The notes beneath the pieces were generated by a model. The model saw only the letters and a list, made by a program, of their open reading frames with translations. It did not search any database and was not told the DNA's origin. Below, in pieces: positions 35,501-43,372 of a stretch of 64,000 nucleotides of DNA; the first letter of the stretch is position 1; each line of letters opens with the position of its first letter. The position numbers and the translations under genes were made by a program. Source of the DNA: a virus; IMG/VR virus record IMGVR_UViG_3300044972_000601, positions 44,206-108,205 of that record, one strand, 5' to 3'.

Positions 35501-37753
35501 TAGTCCAATTGCACAAGATCCAAATGTAGTGACGTTTTGAATATACGGACTACGGCGTGAAATCCATACGCTAGCATCATCTGGGCCTGCACCTGGATCT
35601 AAACTTGCATATGCACCTGCTGTGGGACGCTGTGTTCCATAACTGTTTGCTGCACCTAGTGTGCCGCTTAATCCTTGCAATGTACAATTACGCAGGCCAG
35701 AGCCGTTTCTCATGTAGAACATATTGCTGGTTGTGTATCCGCTGGAGGGTTGAATTACAGTTGATCGCAATTCGTCGCCAATAATTGCACAGTTTTCAGG
35801 AATACTAATAGGCAGTACTTCGGAATAAACACCAGACTTAACATAAATTGAACTAGTGTATCCTGTCGTTGGCAACGGAATACCAGCTGTGTCTACTGCG
35901 GTTAATGCGTTAATAACAATATCAAACAATGCTCCTGCCGCAGTTGTTGCACCAGCTTCTGATGTGTAAGACAAGTTAATCACTTGATTAACTGCTGGAG
36001 TATAACTGGTTAATGTTTGGTAGTTAGTACCTGGAGCAGTATTTGTTAATGCATTAGTAACAATATTAATTTTTAATCTTTGTAGCAATGCAATAATAAA
36101 CGGCATTGCTGATGTTGTGGCTGCATTAACAAATGTAGTGGAAGTAGCAAAATACATCATTGTTGCATTTACAGTGTTAGTATTACTTCCACTACGTAAA
36201 TCTTGAGTGATAGCATCTAAAATAATTCTTGAATCACGCAATGTTTTTACACCGTCATATACTGAGCCCGGTGCAAACGGTGCAATACTAGTTGTTTTAG
36301 CATATTCGCCATACTGATACATTTCACGAACGGCCCAGTTAACGTTTTCGCCAAACAAATAGATAGCATTGGGAAATAATGTTCCCGCTGCAACTTGAGA
36401 GCAAGCGTAGGCAATAGTTGCCCATGGCTTGTCAAGTGTTTTACCTTGATCAGTTGCTGCGGTGTCTGTACCACCAACAGCAACATAATAAACATTGTTA
36501 ATATTACCAAATGTGTTCCAGTATAAGTTTGTTCCCTGTACTGTCAACACTTGACCGTCGGTACCGATAGGCAATCTTGCTGGGCCTGCGCCGCTGTAAT
36601 ATAGCGTGTCGCCTTGTGTTGTTAACACCGCAGTTTCCGATCCAGCAGCCAACAAGTTCCAATAAGTACCAACTAAATCAACAGTTGGTTTGTTTGTTGC
36701 AGTGGCAGCAGTGTGGCCCAACACGCAAACATATGTGTTTACACCATCCTTGATTGAATCCCCAAGTTTATATGCAGTGCCATTTGTCCATGCACCTAAC
36801 CACTGATATCCTGGGTTTAACAATTCCCAGTATGTGCCGTTTGGTGGTTCGTTGTTGGTGTGATCTAGTTTTGATAGATATGTATAACCATTTAATCTCA
36901 CAACATCGCCTACTTTGTAAGCAGTTGCTCCAGACCAGTTGCCAATAAAGTTGAATCCTGTGCTTAACACAGTCCAATACAATGTTGCTGTACTAGGAGT
37001 TTGATTTGTATGATTTTGCAGAGCCACATAACTATAGCCGCCGTATGTAACAACATCGCCTTTTTGGTAAGTTGTTACACCACTCCATGTGCTTTCAAAT
37101 TGCAAACCTTCTACAAATATTGCCCATTTGGTATCGTCAAATGTGCCAGCAGATGTGTGGTATGTTGTGCAAATCCATAAATCAGCACCGTACTTGACAA
37201 CATCATTAAGTTTGTAACGTGTTGTGCCTGACCAGTCTGTTTTATAGTCAAAACTTCTGTTGACTAAATCCCAAGATGATGTATCACCTTCTAATCCTAT
37301 TGAAGTAGATTGGCTAGTATGTGCGGCATTACAAATGTAAACCGATGCTCCGTACTTGACAACATCTCCAACTTTGTATGTTGTAGTTTGTGACCAAGAT
37401 CCAGTCCAATTAAATGCACTGGCAAACAGTGTCCAGTTGCTTTGATTTGTTTCTAATGTAGTACTGCTGGTATGACCTGTGTTACAAATATAAACGCGGC
37501 CGCCATATTGCACAAGGTCATTAATATTGTAATATGTAGGAGTGGTCCAAGTGCCTCTCCATGTTTGGCCGTCGGCGGTAATGTTCCACTTTGATGCTAA
37601 ATCAGTATAAAAATCTGCCGAGCTTGTGTGCCCTGTGGTACAAATATATACTTTACCACTAACTCTAACTACGTCGTCTTTTACGTATGTGGTAGTTCCC
37701 GCCCAGACACCTTTCCAGACAAATCTAATCCTACCTAATTTAAACTCTGCCAT
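29501..37753 (-). CDS. Giant tail fibre / adhesin, 2750 aa
   Basis: Largest gene of the window. Residues 1-370 hold seven units of about 50 residues of the form WxGxW..TxYxxGDVVxYGGxxYxC..HT....W.L, like chitin/carbohydrate-binding modules (CBM5/12 style). Residues 430-900 form a pectate-lyase-type beta-helix (IYVKSGVYSEVLPISIPENC, STVIQPSSGYTTSNMFYMRN). Then comes a Ser/Thr/Gly region of about 1300 residues with propeller-like blades (RFVAVGNGTVTAYSANGTSW) and Ig-like repeats, absent from the 1224-aa paralogue. The C-terminal 260 residues (GGGRVFYTSTDQDGNFNVGD to the end) match that paralogue again. A late promoter and GGAG precede the ATG. Confidence 0.8.
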   Translation of the reverse strand: MAEFKLGRIRFVWKGVWAGTTTYVKDDVVRVSGKVYICTTGHTSSADFYTDLASKWNITADGQTWRGTWTTPTYYNINDLVQYGGRVYICNTGHTSSTTLETNQSNWTLFASAFNWTGSWSQTTTYKVGDVVKYGASVYICNAAHTSQSTSIGLEGDTSSWDLVNRSFDYKTDWSGTTRYKLNDVVKYGADLWICTTYHTSAGTFDDTKWAIFVEGLQFESTWSGVTTYQKGDVVTYGGYSYVALQNHTNQTPSTATLYWTVLSTGFNFIGNWSGATAYKVGDVVRLNGYTYLSKLDHTNNEPPNGTYWELLNPGYQWLGAWTNGTAYKLGDSIKDGVNTYVCVLGHTAATATNKPTVDLVGTYWNLLAAGSETAVLTTQGDTLYYSGAGPARLPIGTDGQVLTVQGTNLYWNTFGNINNVYYVAVGGTDTAATDQGKTLDKPWATIAYACSQVAAGTLFPNAIYLFGENVNWAVREMYQYGEYAKTTSIAPFAPGSVYDGVKTLRDSRIILDAITQDLRSGSNTNTVNATMMYFATSTTFVNAATTSAMPFIIALLQRLKINIVTNALTNTAPGTNYQTLTSYTPAVNQVINLSYTSEAGATTAAGALFDIVINALTAVDTAGIPLPTTGYTSSIYVKSGVYSEVLPISIPENCAIIGDELRSTVIQPSSGYTTSNMFYMRNGSGLRNCTLQGLSGTLGAANSYGTQRPTAGAYASLDPGAGPDDASVWISRRSPYIQNVTTFGSCAIGLKVDGALHNGGNQSIVANDFTQVIDNGIGAWITNQGRAELVSVFTYYAHIGYLAEHGGKIRATNGNNSYGKFGSVSEGVNSSETPITATVNNRAVQAVVGNTFTSGASIYRLEYSNAGNAYPNSGTTFTFNSANGINATAVGDEVRDNAVFENRMLTTGAGFVSATNTAQSGTTTTIIIAGSDTAVSASYLGMRLLITSGLGVGQFGYIAFYNAGGKQAYIAKESFTALTASAVTATGALVTVASTLTLYVNQPIVFTGTAIGGFAVATVYYVQAITSATQFAVSATSGGAAISTGLTDVTASTMIVNAAGWDHVVVGTAISATMDSTTTYSIEPRVTFTAPSFATTSRTMPGTATNWSSTTYASGRFVAVSSSDGNSAYSVDGANWSAMTGLSSASAYVGVASGAISATTYFVTVAGTAATTVAYSSTNGTSWTAMTGLQSGTWTSVAYGNSRFVAVGNGTVTAYSANGTSWNNGGSVANANYIAVAYGTGPERFVAITGGTVLSQATAYSVDGAAWTAGALPQTAYWTSIAWGNGRFVAVAQGGTATAYSTDGITWTTPNTVLPFSYAWKNVAYGQGSFLATAAYLTPTVTAAYTGSNQITLSSTAGMATGQAWTPTVASQTTNATATTRAVASLNSSGTIGITGAGNVLTPGSANQGTVATGMVVTGNNVQTAQNIAVTGVTGSGSTVTVTYAQQTEALTGVVIAGTAGQFTCTATASALQVGQLVTVSGTLGGTGSITGYANPTTYFINKTNNNSTGFQLSGGTAAAGQTFTGNGTSALAMASTTNIQAGIPIYFTGANLATIGLVANTPYYVLSVVASTSITISSVPGGTALTFTAGTAATSVYVVPTVGVVTTTGTPTGLTYTYVKPVPFVSGQTIDLQGVAPIAYNGSYTVTGQPTATSVTFAGTTTTAYVSGGTVFSKPLYITGSNSFTSTSSSVSGVTLTVGGTITGTVAVGQAISGPVVTNNFAEVKNGVLSLQGTSVGTPAAGAYVSGPNITGASYTIAASAPSSFFGGITAGTAVTFTASIAPVSATDVGLGGIMSVTSAPSGTGIVVGYVISGTGVTGGTYVSAGLSGTATSNPSTWLVNLSQTVTSTTITATPITLNVSGVGSGTVVPGTVISWTNGFVAQSLAINNVNGNGLSATVTFSSVQASAPFATGQAITITGNANSNFNGTFKVTACSASICTFDSATSATGAGGTVVSAGSFVTANGTGTGGSGTYFISPAPTATVGGGTLFAGQHYTLTQPVLANVNIIGTGGQFNCDATTLAVGMTITISGTLGGTGSITSYANPTTYYVIATNGRTTFTLSTTSNVNPNVTTGVVTTIGTPTGLTYTLGYVSYQNNAIKLDNLTGYITALGSGSGGAGTYTVSSAIGATGSIAISGSSYSLNASQTVTTPGLITGTNNLITVDSSTGMAVGESFVTDVSGAFGGLSNSTTYFVTAVPSATTVAVSASFGGTNLAVTTATGTQAITAGAAFGGLTSATTYYVVSINQTNSQIQVSTSATLTPITTISSNVGGNWTSVTGAGAGATSPDGINWTPRTLSNASWNALTFGNTSTSFTGSITGTTLTVTSTPTGSGIITGAVLNGVGVIAGTTITANLTGTQFGSSSTWTVDTSHAVSTGSTTITSAAPTWAVIASSSTSALSIPNFTRAEARAVVTSGQISSFRIYEPGSGYTTPPTITLGDPNATSTATYTVRTGIGVLGNPTFTNRGTGYTSSTTTISGSGYADIFQNNQYMNVSGMTAIPTLGSNIQFAGNSSYYKLVTVSSQTGTPGNYSATLQISPVMTIALAPVHGVAITMRILYSQTRLTGHDFLSIGTGPIATTNYPNTPLQAADIANETVEAGGGRVFYTSTDQDGNFNVGDLFTVQQSTGIATLNANAFNLSGLQTLQLGSVTLGSSNTSISQFSTDATFSANSDTIVPTQKAIRAYVASQIGGGNSTVNVNTLVAGTIEITGSQIRNTAGTQINIKNKANFTQGIDGSPLALNYFLLR

Positions 37754-37779
37754 ATTCTACTCCAGATTTAAGTTCTAAA

Positions 37780-37787
37780 TATTTATC
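37780..37787 (-). promoter_or_regulatory. Late promoter of the giant fibre
   Basis: GATAAATA on the minus strand (NATAAATA form), 26 nt before the ATG of the 2750-aa gene and 10 nt past the end of the 1224-aa gene. A GGAG ribosome site follows. Confidence 0.62.
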
Positions 37788-37797
37788 AATATACATT

Positions 37798-40700
37798 TTA
37801 ACGTGCTCCGCTTGATATAAATGAAGCTGTTGCCAACATATTACCACTTACTCCACCTGTAAAATTAACTTTACTTTTAAAATTAATTGCAGTACCAAGA
37901 GTGTTTGTTATTTGATTTGATGTTGCAATTTTAATTTGGCCCGCTGTTGCTTCGTTAACATTTACGTTTGCACCGCCTCCACCAATTCTACTTGCAATAT
38001 ATGATTTAATTGCTCGCTGTGTTACTAATACATTGTCGCTGTTTGCAGGCAATGTTGCATCTGTTGAGATTTCAGTAACTGTTGCACTAGTTCCACCAAG
38101 CACAATGCCGCCCAGTGTTAATTGAGAAAGCCCGTTAAGTTGGAAGAAGCTGGCATTTAATGTTGCTGTTCCGCTGGCTTGTTCAACTTTAAACAAGTTA
38201 CCAACACGGAAGTTACCGTCTTGATCTGTTGCTGTGTAGAACACTCGGCCACCACCACTTTCTACTGCCAGGTTTTGCGGTTTAACTTCGCTTACGTCGA
38301 TATTTGGATAATTTGTCTCAGCGGTATTTCCTGTACCAATTTCTAAGAAATCGTGTCCAGTTAATCGTGTTTGGCTATAGTTAGTTGTAATAGTAACTGT
38401 TTGACCTTGTGGTGGTGCTTCGGCTAACAATATTTCAGGATAAACGGTAAATCTAGCAGAGTATGGACCAGTTCCTGTTATATGTTCGGCTGCTACCAAT
38501 CTAAAATTAGTGCTTGTACTAAGAAAGTTTACGTTTGCTCCAGGGCCAGGAACCGATGTAAGGCCACTAACATAAAGGTATGAACCGTATTGGTACGCAT
38601 CTTGGTAGCCAGTGCCGCCGGTAATAATTGCACTTGATGTCAAATATCCAGTTCCTCTATTACTAAAAGTGGGCGTAGCCAATACTCCGTTTCCGATCCT
38701 AATTTGATACTCTACTCCAGAACCATTTGGATCACCGATAACTATTGTTGGTGCAGATGCGTATCCGGAGCCAGGTTCAAATACTCTAAATTTACTAATC
38801 CGGCCAGATGTTACCACGGCTCTTGCTTGTGCTCTAGTTCCAGACCCTGGAGCACTAAATGTGATTCTAGGTTCAATACTGTACTGGCTTGTGGTATCAA
38901 GATCTACCACTGCATTAACACTTTGCATAGCATCCCAACCAGCTGTTCCGTTACTTTCTTTTAATATAGTGGCTAATTTAGTTGTTGCACTGTATGAACT
39001 AATATATCCGTATTGTCCTGCACCTCTTCCTGAAATAATAACAATACGCATTCCTAGATAGTTACTTTGCACATTTGAATCTCCCGCTGAAAGATAAATT
39101 GTTCCAGAAGATCCGCTACCTGCCTGTGCATAATTAATAACACTTAAATAGCCACCACCGCCGTAACTGCCAGACGAAGTTATGTCTGTTAATCTAATTT
39201 CGTATACTCCACCATCTCTTACTACAGCAGTGCTAGATGCGGCACTTAATCCTGAACCAGTAAATGAAAATGTTGTTGAACTGTCATAACTAACTCCTGC
39301 ATTGTCATATTCAAATCCTAAAATCTTAGAACCGTCTGTGAATACAAAACCAACAACTGCATGCGACCCACCGTTGTTAATTGTTCCTAGGATAGGAGTC
39401 TCCGTTGCCAGCGTGCCTTCTGCTACTGACCCAAAATCTCCGTAGCTATTGTTGCCGTTAGTGGCACGAATTTTGCCGCCGTTTTCCGCCAGATATCCAA
39501 TGTGTGCATAATACGTGAATACTGAAACTAATTCAGCACGGCCACCGTTAGTAATCCACATACCAATGCCATCACTAATTACCTGTGTGAAGTCGTTGGC
39601 CACAATAGATTTGTTGCCCCCACCATGTAACGCACCGTCTACCTTCATGCCAATACAGCCAGTTCCAAAAGTTGTAACGTTCTGCACGTAAGGACTACGA
39701 TATATAATTTGTGCTGCTGAATCTGCAATGCCGGTTGGATCCAAACTTACATACGCACCGGCTGTGGGGCGTTGTGTTCCAAAACTATTTGCTGTACCTA
39801 GTGTACCTCTCAATCCCTGAAGTGTCATATTTTTTAGAACAGTACCATCCCGCATATAAAACATATTACTAGTTGTGTAGCCAGTCGTTGGTTGAATAAC
39901 GGTTCCTCTTAACTCATCTCCAACTAGTGCAACATTGGATTGTATAGTGATAGGCAGCTCTTCTGAATATACGCCAGATTTAATGTATATAGTTGCTGTT
40001 CCAGTTACATTATTACAAGCATATTTGACAGTTCTAAACGGTTTGTCTAATGAAGTACCGTAACCTGGTGCATCAGTTCCTGCCAGTGAAACATAATAAA
40101 CTTTTGTTCTAACGCCCCATAGTCCCCATACTGGACTATTACCAGATACTTTTAATACTTGTCCGTCAGTGCCGGCTGCTAATCTAGTTTTGGCACCTGC
40201 ATTATAATAAATCATATCAGCAGGGCTGGTCATTACGTTGGTTGTTGTACCTTGTACTAGAATAGTCCAGTAAGTACCAGTGGTGCCGCCGCCAATATCA
40301 GTATCTGGTCTACTGCCAGCTGTTGCTCCGTGGGCCAAGGTGCATTGAAATGTGCTAGGACCGTAGCCAACAATATCGCCTAATTTGTATTGAGTTGCAG
40401 TTGGGATTAGGTCTGTTGTTAGCTCGAACCACGGGCCTCGCCATTTTGAACCTTGGTTAACTACTTTCCAATAACCTACATTTGGAGGTTCTTGAAGTGT
40501 ATTATCTGCTGTAGCAACATACAAGTAGCCGCCTACTCTCACAACGTCACCTACTTTGTATTGAATAGCAACTGGAGATGGGCCGCTGGTAGTGGCTACA
40601 TAATCTCCTACAAAATTATAGTTTGCTACTACAATAGACCAATAACTCAAATTGTTAAACGGTGTTTGATTTTCATTATTTTGCTCTGCACGATATGCAT

Positions 40701-41472
40701 ATCCACCATAAGATACAACATCGCCGCGTTGATACGGTGTTATATTATCCCATGTTGCAGATTCAATTTGTAAACCATCTAAATACACTGACCAATTGGC
40801 TAGATTAGCGGCAAATGCTGTTGCGGTATGACCTGCTGTGGCAATCCATAACGATCCACCATATTTGACTACATCGTTAACTTTGTAACGAATGGCAGTG
40901 GTCCAAGTACCCTTAAAATCATTTTGTTGATATACAACTTGCCAGACTCCAATGTCTGCTTCTAAACCGCTGGCATACGATGCCACACTATTGTGAGGAG
41001 CTGTACATCTGTACACAGTGGCACCGTATTTTACAAGGTCGTTAATTTTATATCGTGTGCTTGTTGTCCAATCTTGTGTCCAGTAATCTGATTTGGCCAC
41101 TGTTTCCCATCTGGAAATATTAGCCTCCAATCCCGAAATGGTGTCAGGGCCTGCAACACCCGAAGTTGTTATGCCGCTGCTGGTATGCGATAACAAGCAT
41201 CTGTAAACAATGCCGTTGTAACGAACCAAGTCACCTGGATTGTACAATGTGCTAGTAGCCCAAGTACTTCTCCAAGCATATCCGTCTAACATCAGTACCC
41301 ATGTTGCAGCTGCCAATGCAGGTGCAAATGTAGAGCCGCTGGTATGTGTAACAAAACAAATGAATGTTTTGCCGCCGTACGCTACTACATCGTCTTTGAC
41401 ATATTCTGTGGCAGCAGCCCAGTTACCTTTCCAGGTATATCTAATTCTTGCTATTTTAAAATCTGTAGTCAT
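37798..41472 (-). CDS. Tail fibre / adhesin paralogue, 1224 aa
   Basis: It has the same architecture as the giant fibre without the large insertion: seven WxxxW..TxYxxGDVVxYGGxxY units (residues 1-380), a pectate-lyase-type beta-helix (IYIKSGVYSEELPITIQSNV to IGYLAENGGKIRATNGNNSY), then TTSQYSIEPRITFSAPGSGT joined directly to RAQARAVVTSGRISKFRVFE, and the shared C-terminal block (GGGRVFYTATDQDGNFRVGN, TDATLPANSDNVLVTQRAIK). It probably represents the ancestral form. Co-directional with the giant gene, 45 nt upstream of it. Confidence 0.78.
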   Translation of the reverse strand: MTTDFKIARIRYTWKGNWAAATEYVKDDVVAYGGKTFICFVTHTSGSTFAPALAAATWVLMLDGYAWRSTWATSTLYNPGDLVRYNGIVYRCLLSHTSSGITTSGVAGPDTISGLEANISRWETVAKSDYWTQDWTTSTRYKINDLVKYGATVYRCTAPHNSVASYASGLEADIGVWQVVYQQNDFKGTWTTAIRYKVNDVVKYGGSLWIATAGHTATAFAANLANWSVYLDGLQIESATWDNITPYQRGDVVSYGGYAYRAEQNNENQTPFNNLSYWSIVVANYNFVGDYVATTSGPSPVAIQYKVGDVVRVGGYLYVATADNTLQEPPNVGYWKVVNQGSKWRGPWFELTTDLIPTATQYKLGDIVGYGPSTFQCTLAHGATAGSRPDTDIGGGTTGTYWTILVQGTTTNVMTSPADMIYYNAGAKTRLAAGTDGQVLKVSGNSPVWGLWGVRTKVYYVSLAGTDAPGYGTSLDKPFRTVKYACNNVTGTATIYIKSGVYSEELPITIQSNVALVGDELRGTVIQPTTGYTTSNMFYMRDGTVLKNMTLQGLRGTLGTANSFGTQRPTAGAYVSLDPTGIADSAAQIIYRSPYVQNVTTFGTGCIGMKVDGALHGGGNKSIVANDFTQVISDGIGMWITNGGRAELVSVFTYYAHIGYLAENGGKIRATNGNNSYGDFGSVAEGTLATETPILGTINNGGSHAVVGFVFTDGSKILGFEYDNAGVSYDSSTTFSFTGSGLSAASSTAVVRDGGVYEIRLTDITSSGSYGGGGYLSVINYAQAGSGSSGTIYLSAGDSNVQSNYLGMRIVIISGRGAGQYGYISSYSATTKLATILKESNGTAGWDAMQSVNAVVDLDTTSQYSIEPRITFSAPGSGTRAQARAVVTSGRISKFRVFEPGSGYASAPTIVIGDPNGSGVEYQIRIGNGVLATPTFSNRGTGYLTSSAIITGGTGYQDAYQYGSYLYVSGLTSVPGPGANVNFLSTSTNFRLVAAEHITGTGPYSARFTVYPEILLAEAPPQGQTVTITTNYSQTRLTGHDFLEIGTGNTAETNYPNIDVSEVKPQNLAVESGGGRVFYTATDQDGNFRVGNLFKVEQASGTATLNASFFQLNGLSQLTLGGIVLGGTSATVTEISTDATLPANSDNVLVTQRAIKSYIASRIGGGGANVNVNEATAGQIKIATSNQITNTLGTAINFKSKVNFTGGVSGNMLATASFISSGAR

Positions 41473-41481
41473 AGTTTACTC

Positions 41482-41847
41482 TTAACTTGAAATACCTGTT
41501 GGGTATGTGTATTTTGTGTTTATTCTAGCTACTAACTGGCCAGCTTCATCAACGTAATAATAAATTCTGCGATTGTCCCAGCGATATTGTTCATACAATA
41601 AGTTTTCATAAACGATGTTATGATACACATCACGGCCTTCATAGAAGTCTGTACCTGTATCAAAGTCTTCGTAATTATTTTCAATATCACCGACTGCATT
41701 GACTGACAGTGTGTCTAATCTACTCATTTGATCAACCAGTGTGAGAGTAATTTCGCCATCGTCGTTGCGTTTAATGCCCATGAAGTATCGAGGTTGAGAT
41801 CCAATCAGTTCATCTTGACTACGTCCAAAAAAGTAATTGCTATTCAT
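41482..41847 (-). CDS. Small conserved virion-associated protein
   Basis: 121 aa. It is acidic, with ELIGSQPRYFMGIKRNDDGE, YEDFDTGTDFYEGRDVYHN and the C-terminus YYYVDEAGQLVARINTKYTY then PTGISS. I recall proteins with this ending beside fibre genes in T4-like phages of alphaproteobacteria, without assigned function. It lies between the 1224-aa fibre (9-nt gap) and a small beta protein (10-nt gap) in the same operon, so a structural or fibre-attachment role is likely. Confidence 0.55.
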   Translation of the reverse strand: MNSNYFFGRSQDELIGSQPRYFMGIKRNDDGEITLTLVDQMSRLDTLSVNAVGDIENNYEDFDTGTDFYEGRDVYHNIVYENLLYEQYRWDNRRIYYYVDEAGQLVARINTKYTYPTGISS

Positions 41848-41857
41848 ATCGGTTCCT

Positions 41858-42187
41858 TTATGCTATTTCAGCGTAACTGGCAATAACATCTAAACTTGCG
41901 GCGGTGTCGCTAATAACACTTAAACTACAACTGTTGCCTAAAATAATCTTTTCGCCATTCTGTACTAATTTTGCCGAGGTATAGGGTGGTATAATAAGTT
42001 GTTTTATATAATAACCCTTGGTTGAAGTAGCATCTGTAATGTACACATCCACAATAACATCATAGTCAACGATGTTTGCCACACTTAATCCAATAAGTGT
42101 AAAAATGTTAGAAGGAGTTGTTGACAAAATTGTCGTTTCAACGGTTCCTATTTCTTTTTCAACTGTTGTTCTAAAATAAGTCGTCAT
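41858..42187 (-). CDS. Small beta-sandwich virion protein (second copy of type)
   Basis: 109 aa. ETTILSTTPSNIFTLIGLSV at the start, VDVYITDATSTKGYYIKQLI in the middle and SAKLVQNGEKIILGNSCSLS near the end give the same strand pattern as the small proteins at 29165-29485 and 46041-46373. No membrane segment or enzyme motif. Its 3' neighbour is the 121-aa protein and its 5' neighbour a fibre gene 5 nt away. Confidence 0.5.
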   Translation of the reverse strand: MTTYFRTTVEKEIGTVETTILSTTPSNIFTLIGLSVANIVDYDVIVDVYITDATSTKGYYIKQLIIPPYTSAKLVQNGEKIILGNSCSLSVISDTAASLDVIASYAEIA

Positions 42188-42192
42188 TTCTA

Positions 42193-43251
42193 TTATCCAA
42201 ATATTAAGGCAGTTTGAATGCCAATGTCTGTGGCCACGTTAGCAGTAACACCTGCGGCTGCACCAGCAACACTAATCCAGGCAGTGCCGTTCCAAATTTC
42301 AACAAGAAACAATTCGTTGTTGTAACGCATCATGCCAGTTTCAACATATATGCCAGTTGGTCTTGCGGCAACAGATCCTACTGGAATTACAACACCACGG
42401 GTGCCAGCAATTTTTATATAGCCGTTATTAGTTTCAACAAATTCAGTTACTGCGTTATTAGAAATATTTGTAATTGTATTATTAAAAATCTTAATATTTC
42501 CAAGAACTACTCCGCCTGTTCCGCTAGTTGTAAAATTAATATTAGTGTCAGCTGTTTTAGCACTGATAGTATTGCCAGTAATTTCTAAATTAACTGTTTG
42601 AAAATTATCAGCTGTGAAATTAGTTGTTGTGATGCTGGATACTGTAACCGCATCACTGTACACGCCCGCCCATTTTAAAGATGGCGTACCAAGTGTAAAC
42701 TGATTGTTCTGACTAGGAATAATGTCACTACCAATTTCGCCTTCAAAGTCAACAACATCTGTAGTTTGATTACCTAATGTGATATTTCCGTTGGCAGTAA
42801 TATTACCAGTGGCATAGATATCACCGTTAACATACACATTACCGTTGACATTAACTTGTCCTGAGCCAGCAGTTGTGATATTTAAATCTTGATTAGTTCC
42901 CAGCGTGGCAATTGTGTTGCCGCTGATTTCAAGTGCAGTTCCGATTAATGCACGGCCTTGATACACAACGCCGTTTGCACCACTTGGTACAAAATTAATT
43001 GTTGAACTTGAACTGCTTATTGTGTTATTTACAAGAGTAAAACTGGCAAGCTGTGCTTGATTATTTACTTCAAGGTTTGTTGATTTTGTTGTGCCGTTGA
43101 CATCGAGTGTGTACTGGGGAGATGCGTTATTAACACCAATTTTATGGCTTGTGACATCTAAGTAAAGTAGGCTCGTCTCAAAGGCCAGATTCACTCCATT
43201 ACGAAGTAAATTATCCTTTAAGAGCGGACCTGAGATACGACCAACAGCCAT
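42193..43251 (-). CDS. Fibre protein, 352 aa
   Basis: The N-terminus GRISGPLLKDNLLRNGVNLA then FETSLLYLDVTSHKIGVNNA is shared with the next fibre (538 aa) and marks a common attachment domain. Residues 100-250 contain ITANGNITLGNQTTDVVDFE then GEIGSDIIPSQNNQFTLGTP and LKWAGVYSD, the usual shaft of aquatic phage fibres. A C-terminal tip follows (MRYNNELFLVEIWNGTAWIS). AAAGGAG lies before the ATG and a late box about 100 nt upstream. Confidence 0.68.
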   Translation of the reverse strand: MAVGRISGPLLKDNLLRNGVNLAFETSLLYLDVTSHKIGVNNASPQYTLDVNGTTKSTNLEVNNQAQLASFTLVNNTISSSSSTINFVPSGANGVVYQGRALIGTALEISGNTIATLGTNQDLNITTAGSGQVNVNGNVYVNGDIYATGNITANGNITLGNQTTDVVDFEGEIGSDIIPSQNNQFTLGTPSLKWAGVYSDAVTVSSITTTNFTADNFQTVNLEITGNTISAKTADTNINFTTSGTGGVVLGNIKIFNNTITNISNNAVTEFVETNNGYIKIAGTRGVVIPVGSVAARPTGIYVETGMMRYNNELFLVEIWNGTAWISVAGAAAGVTANVATDIGIQTALIFG

Positions 43252-43352
43252 TTACGCTCCTTTGTACACCGAGTTTCACGGATAACCACCTTACATAGCG
43301 GGTTTACCACTGTTGAATATCGTAAAAACTTGGTCAGTCTTTACAGTAATAG

Positions 43353-43360
43353 TATTTATT
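43353..43360 (-). promoter_or_regulatory. Late promoter before the 352-aa fibre gene
   Basis: AATAAATA on the minus strand, about 100 nt before the ATG at 43251, giving an unusually long leader for this genome. The 121-nt gap 43252-43372 has no ORF. Confidence 0.55.
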
Positions 43361-43372
43361 ATATTTTGGTTT

